Shown piece after piece: positions 1 through 10,755 of a stretch of DNA of 64,000 bases. The position numbers and the translations under genes are program-made. This DNA comes from Carposina sasakii (lineage: Eukaryota; Arthropoda; Insecta; Lepidoptera; Carposinidae): NCBI GenBank assembly GCA_014607495.2, contig CP053154.1, positions 4,278,001-4,342,000 of the forward strand. Reading direction: 5' to 3'. Below the pieces are notes generated by a model that saw nothing but the letters and a program-made list of their open reading frames with translations, ran no database searches and was not told where the DNA came from. How positions within the stretch are numbered: the first letter of the stretch is position 1; the number at the start of each line of letters is the position of its first letter.

Positions 1-535
1 ATCTATCAACATTATTGCCGAATCCTACTGTAATAGAATTGCGATAACCAGCGCACTCACATAACGGCAGAGATCACCCACGCCCCAGCTCAATAAAATA
101 TGGTATCACAATCAGTGAAAGGGCATATGATTTCCCGAGCACTTGCCAGTTGTCGCTAATCCGCTTATTTCATTTGTCACGGCGACGCGAGCGATGTATT
201 AGCCGCCGACAAATACGTGTCCCTGACAATGCTCCAATCATTTTGTCAGGACTTCCGTCAAATGGAGGAATACTTGATGTCAGGCAGTTTCAGATTGGAT
301 GCGGTGATGACAGATGGCAGACTCAGGTTTTTTGTTTTAATGGGTGAGGCGCATTGTGATAAAAGTTTAGATAAATAGCGCACTGGCATTTAGGTACTAA
401 ATAAAATGGTACTAACTGACTGTCGCATTAAATATACTCAAATTACTATACTCATTTCATTCTGCCACTAAAACTTGCATTCGGTCGTCGCTCGACATAA
501 CCGTGTCAATCGAACACTGTGGAGTCTGAAGTATC
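1..535. other. No gene recognised
   Basis: AT-rich sequence. The part around 120-350 is somewhat richer in G+C and holds a 65-codon open frame on the plus strand, but its translation shows no domain or repeat that I recognise, so I do not call it coding. The rest has only short frames. Confidence 0.5.
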
Positions 536-832
536 GTCCAATTCTGCTGAAAAGTCTCGACCTTGGAACGAATTTCATCAAACCGTCGTAGACGCTCAAA
601 TAAAGCAATAACTTGTTTAATTTACGGTGACGTTAATTTAGATGGGCTTGCAGTTTACAATTCTGCTAATTTCAGTACTATTAGTCATACGGTCGCGACC
701 ATGCTAAATAATTTTTAAATAAAGATAATCTGGATTATTATAGTTCCCCTTTGTCTAATTAACTCCTTTATATCGGTAATAGCGCTTTTTGTTAACGGTT
801 CGTTATGTCTCAAATTTTTTGGGGAATTGCTG
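536..832 (+). mobile_element. Short interspersed repeat, family J, copy 1
   Basis: This stretch shares ordered blocks with 17506-17781: CCAATTCT at the left, CGTCGTAGACGCTCA near 585, AAAGCAATAA, GGTGACGT, GTTAACGGTTCGTTA at 791-805, and GGAATTGC at the right. The ends (CCAATTCT and GGAATTGC) are near inverted copies of each other, as expected of a non-autonomous DNA transposon. No coding capacity is visible. The superfamily is unknown. The copy is diverged and its exact ends are uncertain. Confidence 0.5.
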
Positions 833-1137
833 TACGCACATAATTTGATTAATATATATAAATAATTTGATTAAGTTGGTTCAATATGATATACTATACT
901 AAATAAAATTCCATACAGTACTAAAGTAAACTAAATTATAAGTGTGGAAGGCAACGACATTTTAGATTTGTTCATTTTCATCACAACTGCCACGTAAACA
1001 GTTCCTTATCGCAATATCCGCAAAGACATAAATACTGGTAGGTAAACAAAAAATGTAAAAGTCTATACCCGTTTGTATGTAAAATTCCATCCTTATTCGT
1101 TCAGTTCCTTATTTCACACAATTAATATCGACCTATT

Positions 1138-1300
1138 CCCGCCAACATACTCTTTGACAAGTCGGAACAGATCAAGACTGATGGTGTAACTATGCTTACG
1201 TGGCCCTTTTCGGCTTTGAGGATTTGGGAGTAAATCCACTAACCCTGCACCTTTCGCTACAGCCTTCCTTATATTGAATAACTTAGAGCCATGCTGTGCT
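1138..1300 (+). pseudogene. Degenerate transposon coding relic
   Basis: From 1138 to 1233 a plus-strand frame stays open and reads protein-like, including the peptide DKSEQIKTDGVTMLTW, then meets a stop at 1231-1233. From memory, an 'IRTDGVT..PW' stretch followed by 'WD.TCVDT' occurs near the C-terminus of unclassified insect retroelement proteins. The following bases look like a frame-shifted continuation. The family assignment is from memory and weak. No start, splice site or neighbouring exon supports a host gene. Confidence 0.35.
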
Positions 1301-1386
1301 ATCCTCGTATTAAAATATTTACTTTGATCCCCTTCGAACTACGATATAGCTACGGAAATACTACGAGATTACTTTCGTAGCAGTTT

Positions 1387-1540
1387 CGTTGGCGCCTTCC
1401 GGCCAGATGGACCGATGACTTAAAGAGGACGGCTGGTAGTAACTGGATGGATAAACGGGAGATCGAGCCATGTGGTGTACACTGGGGGAGGCCTACGTCC
1501 AGCAGTGGACTGCGTATATAGGCTGACGATGACGATGACA
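1387..1540 (+). mobile_element. RTE-like LINE 3' end, family A copy 1
   Basis: This is the last part of a LINE reverse-transcriptase frame followed by a short repeat tail. The frame reads RLPARWTDDLKRTAGSNWM and should continue into a WR.LGEAYVQQWT ending; here it is frameshifted near 1455. The tail is (GACGAT)n. The copy is 5'-truncated, as is usual after incomplete reverse transcription. The same 3' end recurs at 20.8, 29.3, 38.8 and 56.9 kb, and inverted at 1.9 kb. Confidence 0.8.
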
Positions 1541-1926
1541 TTATTTTTTCTATAACACATTCAAAACCTAACGACTGACTTACACAGTGTGTCAGTGACT
1601 CTGACTTCACAAAATTGAGTGGTTCCTGTGTGGTACAAATTGTATTTCAATTATAACCGAGCGGTTGCCAATTCGGTTATAATTAAAACAAACGTTGTTA
1701 TTTTCTAAAGTTCTAGCATAACATAACCTAATTAAATAAGTAGACAAATTGCTAGAAACGAAATCTTCTCCCACCAAAACCTATACTGTTCAAAATGCCT
1801 AGCCTTCTTGTAATCTGTGCTTGTAATACGATGAGTTCTATATATGCCTTTGACATATTTTATAACATATGTTGTCCTCAATAGTCATTAAAAATAGCCA
1901 CACTAATTTCTTCTATATTTTTGTCA

Positions 1927-2080
1927 TCCAGTTACTACCAGCCGTCCTCTTCAAGTTATCGGTCCATTTGGCCGGAGGGCGCCCAACGCTACGCTTGCCG
2001 AGGCGCGGTCTCCATTCGAGAACCCGTTTACTCCACCGTCCATCGGTTCTACGACAGATGTGGCCGGCCCACCTATCTTC
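1927..2080 (-). mobile_element. RTE-like LINE C-terminal fragment, family A copy 2
   Basis: On the minus strand this reads as a protein tail containing RWAGHICRRTDGRW, then RVLEWRPRLGKRSVGRP and KWTDNLKRTAGSNW. The 'RW.GH' and 'GRP..RW.D' pair is typical of the C-terminus of RTE-type reverse transcriptases. It lacks the terminal QQWT and tail, so it is truncated at its 3' side as well. A polypyrimidine run (2081-2100) flanks it. Confidence 0.75.
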
Positions 2081-2148
2081 TGCTCCCCTCTTTTTTTTCT
2101 TGGTATGATAAGAAAACTTCTACCTAACTCCCCTCTTTTTTCTCCACC

Positions 2149-2424
2149 GCCGCGTGGTGCCGGCAGAGTAGAATTCGTACCACCCCATGTCTGCCCGTGG
2201 GTATCGTACGAGGCGATTAAGGGTTTCCGGTAGGTGGGCAGCAGCGCCTCCCGTGTTGACAACATAGTCCAAAATACAAACTGCGGTCACCAACCCGCCT
2301 GCCCAGCGTGGTGACTATGGGCATAGAGGAGTCTTTTATTCCTCTATGCTATGGGCAAATACCCTCCATGCAGTCTTGTGGCATGCCCTGGGGGAGGCCT
2401 ACGTTCAGATGATGATGATGATGA
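2149..2424 (+). mobile_element. SINE-like internally deleted element, family A copy 3
   Basis: A short non-autonomous element begins with GCCGCGTGGTGCCGGCAGAG and ends with (GAT)n at 2407-2424. Its 5' head matches 7189, 19226, 20474 and 39961. Its 3' part matches the LINE ending (GGGGGAGGCCTACGT). Compared with the other copies it carries an extra 34-base insertion whose core is a perfect 10-bp hairpin (GCATAGAGGA/TCCTCTATGC, 2321-2349). No coding capacity. It probably borrows the family-A LINE machinery through the shared tail. Confidence 0.8.
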
Positions 2425-2740
2425 ATAAGAAAACTTCCACCTAATTTATTAGTTTATAAACAGAACTATTGTAAAAGTATTGATTATCTGTGCTTGTCAA
2501 ATAAATTCAGTTCTATTTAAAATGGCCTTTGATTTAGATCTCAAACTACACGATATTATCTTTAATCCAAGAGGTAAATACCAATTAACGCTGACTTACG
2601 AGGGCTTACAGGTCCAGATATAATACAGAGTGTTTCTGACAGCCAGGCAATTATTGATACCATGACTTCAGACCAAAATTTTGAGGTGGAAAACACTGAA
2701 AATTTTCGCAGGAAAATTCCAAAAAATAGCAATATGTCAC

Positions 2741-2871
2741 ACAATAACCAATCAGGATCGCCCGATACAATTGGCGCGGAAAGCTCTTGCGAGTTCCTGT
2801 TGTATAACTTAACTCAATGGTACTTGTTCGTCATTTCAGGATTTGCCTGGCTGTCATCCACACCCTGTATA
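2741..2871 (+). repeat. Interspersed repeat, family G copy 1
   Basis: It shares CGCCCGATACAATTG, the segment around AATGGTACTTGTTC, and TTTGCCTGGCTGTCA with 35331-35530. It ends in CACACCCTGTATA, resembling the terminus of the family-E elements. No coding content. Class unknown. Confidence 0.5.
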
Positions 2872-3068
2872 CACACATACTGGTATGGGGCAGCAAGAAA
2901 TGCAGGATCATAAACGAGACCCTAGAGCCACTTTCAGCATAGCGGGGACACATGTAAATGATCAGAAACTAGTTGCTCGCTTATCACTTGAGAGAATGTC
3001 CGAATTTCTTACAATATGACTGGTAGGTATTACAGCTAATGTATTTTAGTGAAGCCCCGCATCAGCAG
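2872..3068 (-). mobile_element. Interspersed repeat, family B copy 1
   Basis: On the minus strand this runs from a GATGCGGGGCTTCACTAAAAT start through ATTCTCTCAAG and GATAAGC to a 3' part with GATCCTGCATTTCTTGC and CCCCAT. This is the commonest family of the window. Its copies share a 3' TATGT-rich tail, which suggests retrotransposition, but no coding part is seen. This copy is fairly diverged. Confidence 0.65.
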
Positions 3069-3292
3069 AGGCTTTCGCCTATATTTCGTCTATACAACAA
3101 AGCGATATTCCTTCTTCTTTTGCCCTCTTTTTTCTCTTCCTTATAAAAAGACAACTTCCACCTCTTTTTCCCCTATAATAAGAAAACTTCCACCTAATAC
3201 ACAGGCGCGGCTGCAGCTGATATTATCTTTAATCCAAGAGGTAGGTACCAATTAACGCCGACTTAACGAGGGCTTACAGGTTCAGATATAAT

Positions 3293-4217
3293 TTGAACGC
3301 AGATCATGTCTCAAGCCTTTGCGATTCGCACTCGTAATCGACTTCATCGACGCTCTGTCTCTTTCAAATTTAATGAGGGTGAATGAGATGGAAATTGGAA
3401 TCTGAATGGCTTAAAATGTGTGTTTCTTTTAACGGTTTATTTTTTGGCTCAGAGGAAATTTTCAAGTAAAGATATAAATAAATGAAAAAATATATTTTCA
3501 GACAAATAAGTCCTTAGATTGCTAGAAATGAAAAGAATCTTACAAGCTATGTTAGGAATACATAAACATTATTTTAAAAGTGCATTCATAAACACTTTAC
3601 TTTCGACTATCACGACCAGGAATATTTTGTACCTACATACCAGAAAATAAAACACGTAATAACAAAATAATAATAAAATTAAATTCCCAAATCTCTGGTT
3701 AAAATGATACAATGAATTGTAAACAATGCATTTCGCGCATTTGAATTTGTAATGAAACTGTTTACAAATTCTACATTTAATCTTATTTTTCAGTTCTCAC
3801 CTCATTCACAGTTTTAATTAAACCGTCGAGAGCCTCAGAAATTCAAACATAATTATTTTCGACTGTACAATAGTGGAACGATCTTTCGGACGAGTTTAAA
3901 ACCGTAATGAAAACGTATTAATTAAATCATCCAATTAAATCCCGAGCATCGCTGTTACATTAAAGGTATGTAAGGCAGTAATTTCGTGAAATAATTGTTT
4001 CCATAGACTTGGCTCCCGTTTATTAAAGGCCATAGATTTCGGAGGCGGCCGGGGCGAAATTACACCGGCATTATCTTTAAATTATTGCCGCTAATATGTC
4101 GGAGTGTTCTGGTAGGTTGTTGATTAATATATAGCTAGTAGAGGAAAGAGGATGGCTTTACCTTATGTTGAGATAGGTTTTTTATTTTTGAATCATTATG
4201 ATCTTAAGGGGTGGATT
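3293..4217. other. No gene recognised; G+C-richer island near 4005-4105
   Basis: The stretch is AT-rich with no frame of note. The island at 4005-4105 (GGAGGCGGCCGGGGCGAAAT, then a TTATTGCCGCTAAT part) is much richer in G+C than its surroundings and has no open frame. It could be a conserved regulatory element, which is an inference from composition only. Confidence 0.4.
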
Positions 4218-4511
4218 CTTGGGATAGCGGTGGTTAGGCAAAACCACGTCCATCTTGCGATCATGACGGTACCGCTTAAGGGATGTCTTGATTTATTACA
4301 TTGACATAATCTTTAAATTTATATAATTACAGCGTTCGGAATCCACTTAGCGCCGACGTAGCGTCGACGCCGCGCCATAAAGGAATAACACACACATTCA
4401 CACACTTCACAACACATTGCAAAACCTAACGTCCATCGGTATATTACATAGATAAGTATATAAACATCCTGACTCGGAAACAAACATGAAATGACAGTAC
4501 CGCTATCCAAG
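4218..4511. mobile_element. Possible terminal-inverted-repeat element
   Basis: The left end CTTGGGATAGCGGT (4218-4231) matches the reverse complement of the right end ACCGCTATCCAAG (4499-4511) with a one-base gap. The interior contains a fragment of the tRNA-derived SINE. The short inverted match could be coincidental and I see no convincing target-site duplication. Confidence 0.3.
4386..4495 (-). mobile_element. tRNA-derived SINE, body fragment
   Basis: It matches the body of the SINEs at 19985-20226 and 61190-61438: ACACTTCACAACACATT, then ATACATAGATAAGTATA-like sequence, then GACTCGGAAACAAACAT. The tRNA-like head is missing, so the copy is truncated at its 5' end. Orientation follows from the two full copies. 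Confidence 0.65.
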
Positions 4512-4780
4512 TAAAATAAAGTTTAGGTAACTAATTAATATTAGAAAAAGTAAGATGGTTAGTTAGCTACGTTTGCTGTTGTGATAATCACTGAGAATTG
4601 AAATCAATTTTTTTATTACTCTTTCTTTATATTAACAACTTAAGATATTTTTCGTACGTCACAGTTTTAAGCTGTTTTCACCCCTCGTCCGCTTATCGAA
4701 AAAAAATATGAATTATCATCGTTCGAGGCCAGATTGAGACAAAGAAGAACTAATATTTACGCGTATTGACTCCTGCATTG

Positions 4781-5000
4781 ACGCGGGACTTCACTAAAAT
4801 AAACCTATCAGCTGCATCTTCTTCCGTGCATGTCGTAAGAGTGGCCTAAGGAACTCGGGTTTTCTTTCAAGCGATAATTTGGCAACTTATCACTGATCAT
4901 TTTCTATTACCGCTATGCGTGTATGTGCGATCTCCTTTGTGAACCTGCAGTTCTAGCCACCCCATTTCAGAAACACAGCCGTGTGCATATTACGTATGTA
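4781..5000 (+). mobile_element. Interspersed repeat, family B copy 2
   Basis: A nearly complete plus-strand copy. It has the ACTTCACTAAAATAAACC start, CAGCTGCATCTTCTTCCGTG, the GATAATTTGGCAACTTATCAC block and GAACCTGCAGTTCTAGCCAC, and it ends in CCGTGTGCAT with an ATTACGTATGTA tail. No coding content. Confidence 0.75.
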
Positions 5001-5037
5001 TTTGAAAAAATGTTCGATATTTGCTTCAACCCGAAAA

Positions 5038-5428
5038 TATCGGGTGTAAAAAGACAACGTTGTTCTTTTAATACCTCATATTCTTTGTAACATCACGATA
5101 ATTTTTTTCTATGGAAGCACCTCTGGGAGACCACGGTTTCCAAGCTTTTGAGGTCCAAAGTAACTTTAATATTTGCTTTTTTTTTACAATTCATCTGGAA
5201 TCGATTAACAAACATTTTTTTCAGTGATACCATGTCAAAATGTTAGTTTTGTAGGTAAATTTGTACTTTGCGCATTAAATTATATAAAAGTACATTGCTT
5301 GCAATAAAATGATTCTTCTTCATATTTTTTTTTGTCGTTTCCCAGGGTTGGTTCCATAGAAAAAATGATCGCAACCTTACAAAGAATACGATGTATTAAA
5401 AAAACAACGTCTTTTTATACCCTGTATA
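5038..5428. mobile_element. Long-inverted-repeat MITE, family F
   Basis: The ends form inverted repeats of roughly 100 bp. The left arm reads CGGGTGTAAAAAGACAACGT and then a TATTCTTTGTAA segment. The right arm, reverse complemented, reads CAGGGTATAAAAAGACGTTG and then the same TATTCTTTGTAA segment. Internal sequence (ATCACGATAATTTTTTTCTA, then GGAAGCACCTCTGGGA) is homologous to the family-E elements, so F looks like a diverged relative of E. No transposase is encoded. It would fold into a long hairpin. Confidence 0.7.
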
Positions 5429-7188
5429 AATGTTTATTTCGAGATATTATGTATAGTCTATGATTTCACCTCACGATACAATAATATGAATTTACTTTCA
5501 TGCAATTTTAATGATATAGGTATCGCAATGTTTACATACACCGTATAGGTATTTACAAATGCGGCCGCGTATTTATTAATGTTTAAGTAATAATTGGCGA
5601 AGTTATATATAGTATTCTAGATGCATGTATGGTTTCGTACAATGAGGGAAACTTCTGTATGTACCACGGGTCGGCCTTATTGAAATTTCCATTCCTTACC
5701 TAACCTAACCTAACTGCAATGGGGAACAGCAAAGTTTTTTTTTACACCTTAAACTTAACTTGTCACTGTTGATTTAAATCTAACCCCGCTATACTAAACG
5801 TGGCTTTAGGATCTCCTTTACGATCCCACAGTACTGGCTTTACCATTTGAGAAACATGCTCAATGTAAGTATTTGCTAAAAAAATTATGTCTGTCATAAA
5901 TGGGAACAGGGCAGGAAGATGATGATTATTTTTAAAATGAAGTTTTATCGATCCTCTTTAGTAATCCAGTCATATATGACCAAAGTATACATGATAGGAA
6001 CCCTTACTGCCTAACAAACTTTGGTGGTGTCATACAAATCACGTTATTAACGGAGTTTGTCCATTGGAACAAAGTAGTGAGTGCGGATCCGTGTAGCGGT
6101 CTCGTGGATAGAACTTGTTAAAGCCGTCGAGAGAGCTGTCAGTTCCAACAACACTTTTCAAGCTGAAAGCAATAATGTGAACAAATAAATTGTTTAAACA
6201 TTTAATTTTGTTTTTAGATAAAATACAGTTTAGCTCTCACATACATACATAATATAATTATTTTCGGACCCAAATGTACACCGATAAATGAGCTATATGC
6301 TATAGAGCGCCAGTATCGCTTTGTGCTATTGTGCGCCCAGTGTAAGAAAGTTTCTTATGCAAACGATTATATCGAAGGCGATCTGTACTCGTGCTGTCAT
6401 GTTATGCAAGTTAATCACAGTCATGCAGCAGTAGGTTAATAATAGAATATTTATCCTTATTTATAAACTAAGGTGATACAATGTTGTTGACATAACACCT
6501 TGGGTAAAAAAACCCTTCCAATAAATAATAATTAAAAGTTTCTTGTTTGGCTACAGATTTGACAGTGACACGGCCATAGGATTGCGTGTTCATAGATGGT
6601 TGGTATAATATAATATACATTAGATATACCCATTATCCTCAAAGAGATTATACAAATTATACTCCTAGTTTTCACCTGTCAGCTTGTTTTGAATCTCACG
6701 CGCGAAAAGCACTTCACATAAGCAATAATCGAATTTTATGAACATTAAGGGATCAGAAATAATTACTGTAGCTAACAATCACTATAACTTTTAGCAATTT
6801 GAATAATACCTGTTCTAATCCTGTACTAAATCATGTCAATATTTCACTTTATTTACTGAAGGAGAGCAGTGTGTATTGTGTAATTGTGTTGCGGTTTTGT
6901 GGCCAGAACTTCTGTATGAACCACAGAACATAACAGTAATATTCAGATAACCCATAGAACTAAATATTTCATATTATACTATCTTTAAGGACAATTTGAG
7001 TTTCGAGAGATAACAATAATAGACGAGCCCCATTTGCGTGAACTATATAAATAATATAAAAACGTTATATGTCGGTGCGTACATATGTACAAGGTTTTCA
7101 AGGAAGTTTAAAAAAATCCTTAGGTACTTCAAAAGCATAGGACTTCAACACAGACTTCCAACCTCAGTTTTACGATAGTTTCCTAAGC
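5429..7188. other. No gene recognised
   Basis: AT-rich, without a credible frame. A short family-B scrap lies at about 5781-5850 (CCCCGCTATACTAAACGTGG, then GATCCCACAGTACTGGCT). Three CCTAA units sit at 5697-5713, resembling the insect telomere repeat but too few to mean much. Two moderately G+C-rich patches (about 6060-6170 and 6280-6400) hold no frame or motif that I recognise. Confidence 0.5.
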
Positions 7189-7463
7189 GCCGCGTAGTGC
7201 CGGCAGAGTAGAATTCATACTACCCCATGTCTGCCTGTGGGTAACGTACGAGGCGATTATGGATTCCCGGGAGGTGGGCAGCAGCCCCTCCCGTGTTGAC
7301 AACATAGTTCAAAATACAAACCGCGGTCACCAATCCGCCTGCCCAGCGTGGTGACTATGGGCAAACACCCCCCATAGCAGTACATCACAGCCTTGTGGCG
7401 TGCCCTGGGGGAGGCCTACGTCCAGCTGTGGACTGCAATAGGCTGATGATGATGACGATGACG
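7189..7463 (+). mobile_element. SINE-like internally deleted element, family A copy 4
   Basis: A complete copy. It has the GCCGCGTAGTGCCGGCAGAG head, a middle with GGTCACCAATCCGCCTGCCC and GTGACTATGGGCAAA, the LINE-derived ending GGGGGAGGCCTACGTCCAGC, and a (GAT/GAC)n tail at 7442-7463. It lacks the internal hairpin insertion of copy 3. No reading frame is conserved. Confidence 0.85.
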
Positions 7464-7608
7464 TGACGTTATTCGTGATTAACAGTGAGTGGTATTTGGC
7501 TTATATGTATATCGAATCACACAGTTAACAGATTGTATAAGGGCGAATACAAAAATAAACTTTTATATGTATGTCCTTTTTCTTTTTATTATGGCACATA
7601 ATATTAGT

Positions 7609-7948
7609 TACTAGTGGACGCCCGCGACTCCATCCGCGTGGACTACAGAAAAAACAAAATGTCGAAATCAACCGGGATAAAAACATTTTCCCGGGATAAA
7701 AAGTAGCCTATATGTTAAGTGAGACCTGTCACAATATATTCCTATAAAACTGCATCAAAATCGGTTCAGCCGTTTCTAATATTAGCGTGCACAAACGCAC
7801 AGACAAACAGACAAACCGACAAACATACAATAATCCCAAAAATCATTCTTTTGGGTACTATTGCGTGGATAAAGGTCTCCTATAATATTTTTTCTCATAT
7901 AGGTATCTTCCATGTACAGACAGCGACGTTACATTTTTAATATATGTT
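7609..7948 (+). mobile_element. Interspersed repeat, family H copy 1
   Basis: It starts ACTAGTGGACGCCCGCGACT and continues with GTCCGCGTGG-like sequence, CCCGGGATAAAAAGTAGCCT, AAATCGGTTCAGCCG, and GTGCACAAACGCACAGACAA. The 3' part (CCCAAAAATCATTCTTTTGG to CAGACAGCGACGTTACATTT) is shared with 60813-60985. Related copies lie at 33.6, 41.1 and 53.5 kb. I associate this family with lepidopteran genomes but cannot assign its class. A 73-codon frame across it is spurious. Confidence 0.75.
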
Positions 7949-9114
7949 TAGATCACTACAGGTATATTATCATAATACCATTACAAATATTGTAATGAAA
8001 TCCAAATTATGGTAATAACTATTATCAAAATTTATGGTTTTAGTTTTGGGATAGAAAAGCAATTAAAAACCGATTAACAGTGTAGATCCTGGGTAGATGG
8101 CGCCACCTGCGTTCCATTAACACTAAGTTAATGTTTATTTCTCGGAGGATTTGTTTGTAATGGCTCCATTGCAAGTAATTGTATCTTCATTGAATTTACT
8201 GCAAGCAATTGCCTTAAATAGGTTAGTCGTTGAGTCGAGGACAGTACCTATATAGGTCGTAGGTTACCTATCTTAAGATTTAAAAAGGTTTATTTACACT
8301 AAGAGATAGCTGTAAAATCGCAAAATCTTTATTAAACAACGCTAATTTATTCTACAAAAAATTGTTTATTTTTTTTATTTGTCACATTTCGTCTGTCTTA
8401 AATAATAAATGTGAATTCTACGATACAGATCCTAGTGTAGGAAACGCGGTAAAAAAATATTATAGAATTTATTTTTGCAAATAAACCCTTTTTACTTTAC
8501 TTTAAGATGGGAATTCTAAAGTCTGCGTGGACTGCAGAATATAGCCTTCTCCGTTCTCCCAATTATTATGTACCTGTGCAAAGAAGATTATTGTTGAGTA
8601 AATAAAGCAAAAAGTGGTCACAAAAGAGAACTTTACGGACTGCTCTCATGCAATTTTAAGGATCTTTATTATGTATATTATTATGTATTTTAGTAGGATA
8701 CCCGAAAGTGAAAAACTTACATTTAGGAAAAAAAAAGTATAATATTTAAATAATATTTACTCATTTGAAAACAATACTGCCCTCAGCTTCTTGTCTTAAT
8801 TTAGGTACCGTGTAAAATGTACCTTATTAAAATTTTAATGTTCAAGAGATACTCGTGCTTCCCATACTTTAGAATTTTCCTTTGTAGTTGAAAGGTTTGT
8901 CTGGATGTCGTTGTACTTAAATATTATTCATTATATTTCACATTACATTATAAATAATATGTATTTACAATTGAAATAAGCATTTCGTACATTAAAATAA
9001 AGCTGTATACAGACGAATAAATATCCTCTTTCTCATTAAACATGTGTTGGACATATTAGCGTTACCCTTATAGACCGTCCAAATCACGGCGAAATAAACT
9101 TATACACACAGTAA
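7949..9114. other. No gene recognised
   Basis: AT-rich sequence with short frames only. I see no repeat match to the rest of the window. Confidence 0.5.
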
Positions 9115-9158
9115 AAATCAAACCGGCCGAGTGCGAGTCGAATAATTCCGTACCATCT
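9115..9158 (+). repeat. Short repeat fragment, family K
   Basis: AACCGGCCGAGTGCGAGTCG followed by a TTCCGTACCAT end. From memory this matches the start of a widespread insect repeat (AACCGGCCAAGTGCGAGTCG, then GGTTCCGTACCA). The rest is missing, cut off where the family-E element begins at 9162. Confidence 0.5.
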
Positions 9159-9161
9159 ATC

Positions 9162-9536
9162 TACAGGCAGATTTATGGTCGTCAACGTTCCCGAAAACTA
9201 CGGAATCTCCTCATCATCACGATCATTTTTCTCCATGGAAGCATACCTGGGAAGTGTCTGGTTTCCAAAATATTAGAGTCCAAAGTTGAGTAAATAGACT
9301 GCGTTTTTCTGCATAAATGCACATAGACGCGCGTAGCAAGATATTTTTCACGTGAAAAATAATTAATATATATCTATAAAAAAACTAGACACTATAAATT
9401 TCGCCAGATCAAGTAATTAAATTTAAAAAAATAATCCCAGCATTTTTTTTTGCATAAATTTACTTTATTTGATGTATAGAGTACGTACCCTTCGTTAATG
9501 GTGGCCACAAAAAAACATCCTGTATAGGTAATATAA
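9162..9536 (+). mobile_element. Non-autonomous element, family E copy 1
   Basis: It begins TACAGGCAGATTTATGGTC and ends CAAAAAAACATCCTGTATA, so the termini are short inverted repeats (TACAGGRTG type). The interior shares CTCCATGGAAGCATACCTGG, TGCATAAATGCACAT and GAGTACGTACCCTTCGTTAA with the copies at 32.9, 35.5 and (inverted) 61.9 kb. A TA-type duplication is plausible. No protein is encoded. The superfamily is not assignable from this alone. Confidence 0.8.
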
Positions 9537-10717
9537 AAATGAATAGCTGAATATGTTGCTAAGCGTAGATCTCGAGAACAGCTAAACCGATTTCGCTAAT
9601 TATTGTTTTTATAATATTCCTTGAAGTATGAGGATGGTTCCTACGTAGAAAAAAATTAAAAATATTACTGAAAAAGTCTAAAAACAACACTTTTCTATTG
9701 CGGCCGCCATAATAAAAACGTACTGTGTCACTAGGCACCTAGCTCATTTATAAATTATAGTTACGTACCTACATGTTAATAATATAACAAAACGGTAACA
9801 GACAGGGTTATTATAATTATGGTAGAATCGTTTGGGGAAACCCTAGGAGCGTGATTATTTTAAATTAAGGTAATTATCACTAATTCGCATATGTTTTGTT
9901 GTAATTAAATACAACGTATAACACAAGGAACAAACCTGGTCCTTAGAGATTGTTTCGGTGGAATTCAGCGCCAAGTTTTTGCAAAATGACAAGGTATTCC
10001 ATCACTACTTTTATGAGCTATCCTAGATACAACTACTAAACGCTTAATATCTAATTTATTCATAGAAAAATACCAATCTCTTCGCTATTGAGATAGAAGG
10101 TAGATTCACAGCAATTGCCTATAAAAGGAAAACTCTCTCACCTCCCTAAACCACTCGAGCCAAACTAATGGAAGTACCAAAAGCAATTCTATCACTGTAG
10201 CTTACAGGCTCATGAAAACTAAGTAAGGCCTACATGCGCAAACATTCCATGTACTTCATACTCATGGCCGTAACATAAAAATACCTTGAGGGCTTGGTGC
10301 CGGCGAAAATTTGCTTCGTCGCGGGGTTGTCTCAATTAAAGTGATGTAAGATGCGTAATAAAGGGCAATTTCGGTGATTTATTGGAACATTCCTTATAAC
10401 CGTGAAGGTTAATTGTAGGCTTTTCTACTGGAATCAAGGCGTATGGTTTCCTTCGGTCGCTTCTTATATTGCGTGGGTAGCTTTGAGGCTTTCTGTTGCA
10501 GCTTTTGCAAATTTCTTGGTAATTAATTAATTTGAAGCCTGATTGATAAGTGGAAATGCGTCATAAATTATCCTTGGAGTTGCTTTTACGCTTTTATTAA
10601 TTATGGTTAATTTATTATCGCGTGCTACTCATAAAATTAATGTGACTCATGTTTATTTACATAAGCATACCCATTAATATTAAAATAACTAATGCGATTT
10701 TGTTGTTTGCTTTTCAG

Positions 10718-10755
10718 GATATCTCTAGGTAAAGCTGCCCATTATACAGCAAAAA
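10718..10755 (+). other. Possible micro-exon
   Basis: A 38-base segment is framed by strong splice signals. Upstream are a branch-point-like ACTAATG and a pyrimidine tract ending TTGCTTTTCAG (AG at 10716-10717). Downstream is the donor GTAAGTTTTTTT at 10756. In one phase it is open and reads ISLGKAAHYTAK. I do not recognise the peptide, and no neighbouring exon was found. Chance matches to splice consensus are common in 64 kb, so this is only a candidate. Confidence 0.25.

Larger units (their letters stand above)
2425..3292 (+). repeat. Locally duplicated block flanking inserted repeats
   Basis: Two sequences recur in the same order. ATAAGAAAACTTCCACCTAAT occurs at 2425 and 3178, with a one-mismatch copy at 2108. 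A roughly 72-bp block starting GATATTATCTTTAATCCAAG occurs at about 2552-2625 and 3220-3292, about 94% identical by eye. Repeats G and B lie between the two blocks. A segmental duplication, or two copies of one unknown repeat, would explain this. Confidence 0.6.

Noticed and set aside
150..347. 65-codon plus-strand frame
   Set aside because: No recognisable motif, and the length is within chance expectation for a G+C-richer patch.
2108..2444. 20-bp direct repeats as the target-site duplication of the element at 2149
   Set aside because: The left copy is separated from the element by 21 polypyrimidine-rich bases and a third copy lies at 3178, so a simple duplication does not explain them.
5697..5713. 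Telomere-type CCTAA repeats
   Set aside because: There are only about three units, which is expected by chance or as a trace of repair. It is not a telomere or a target of telomeric retroelements.
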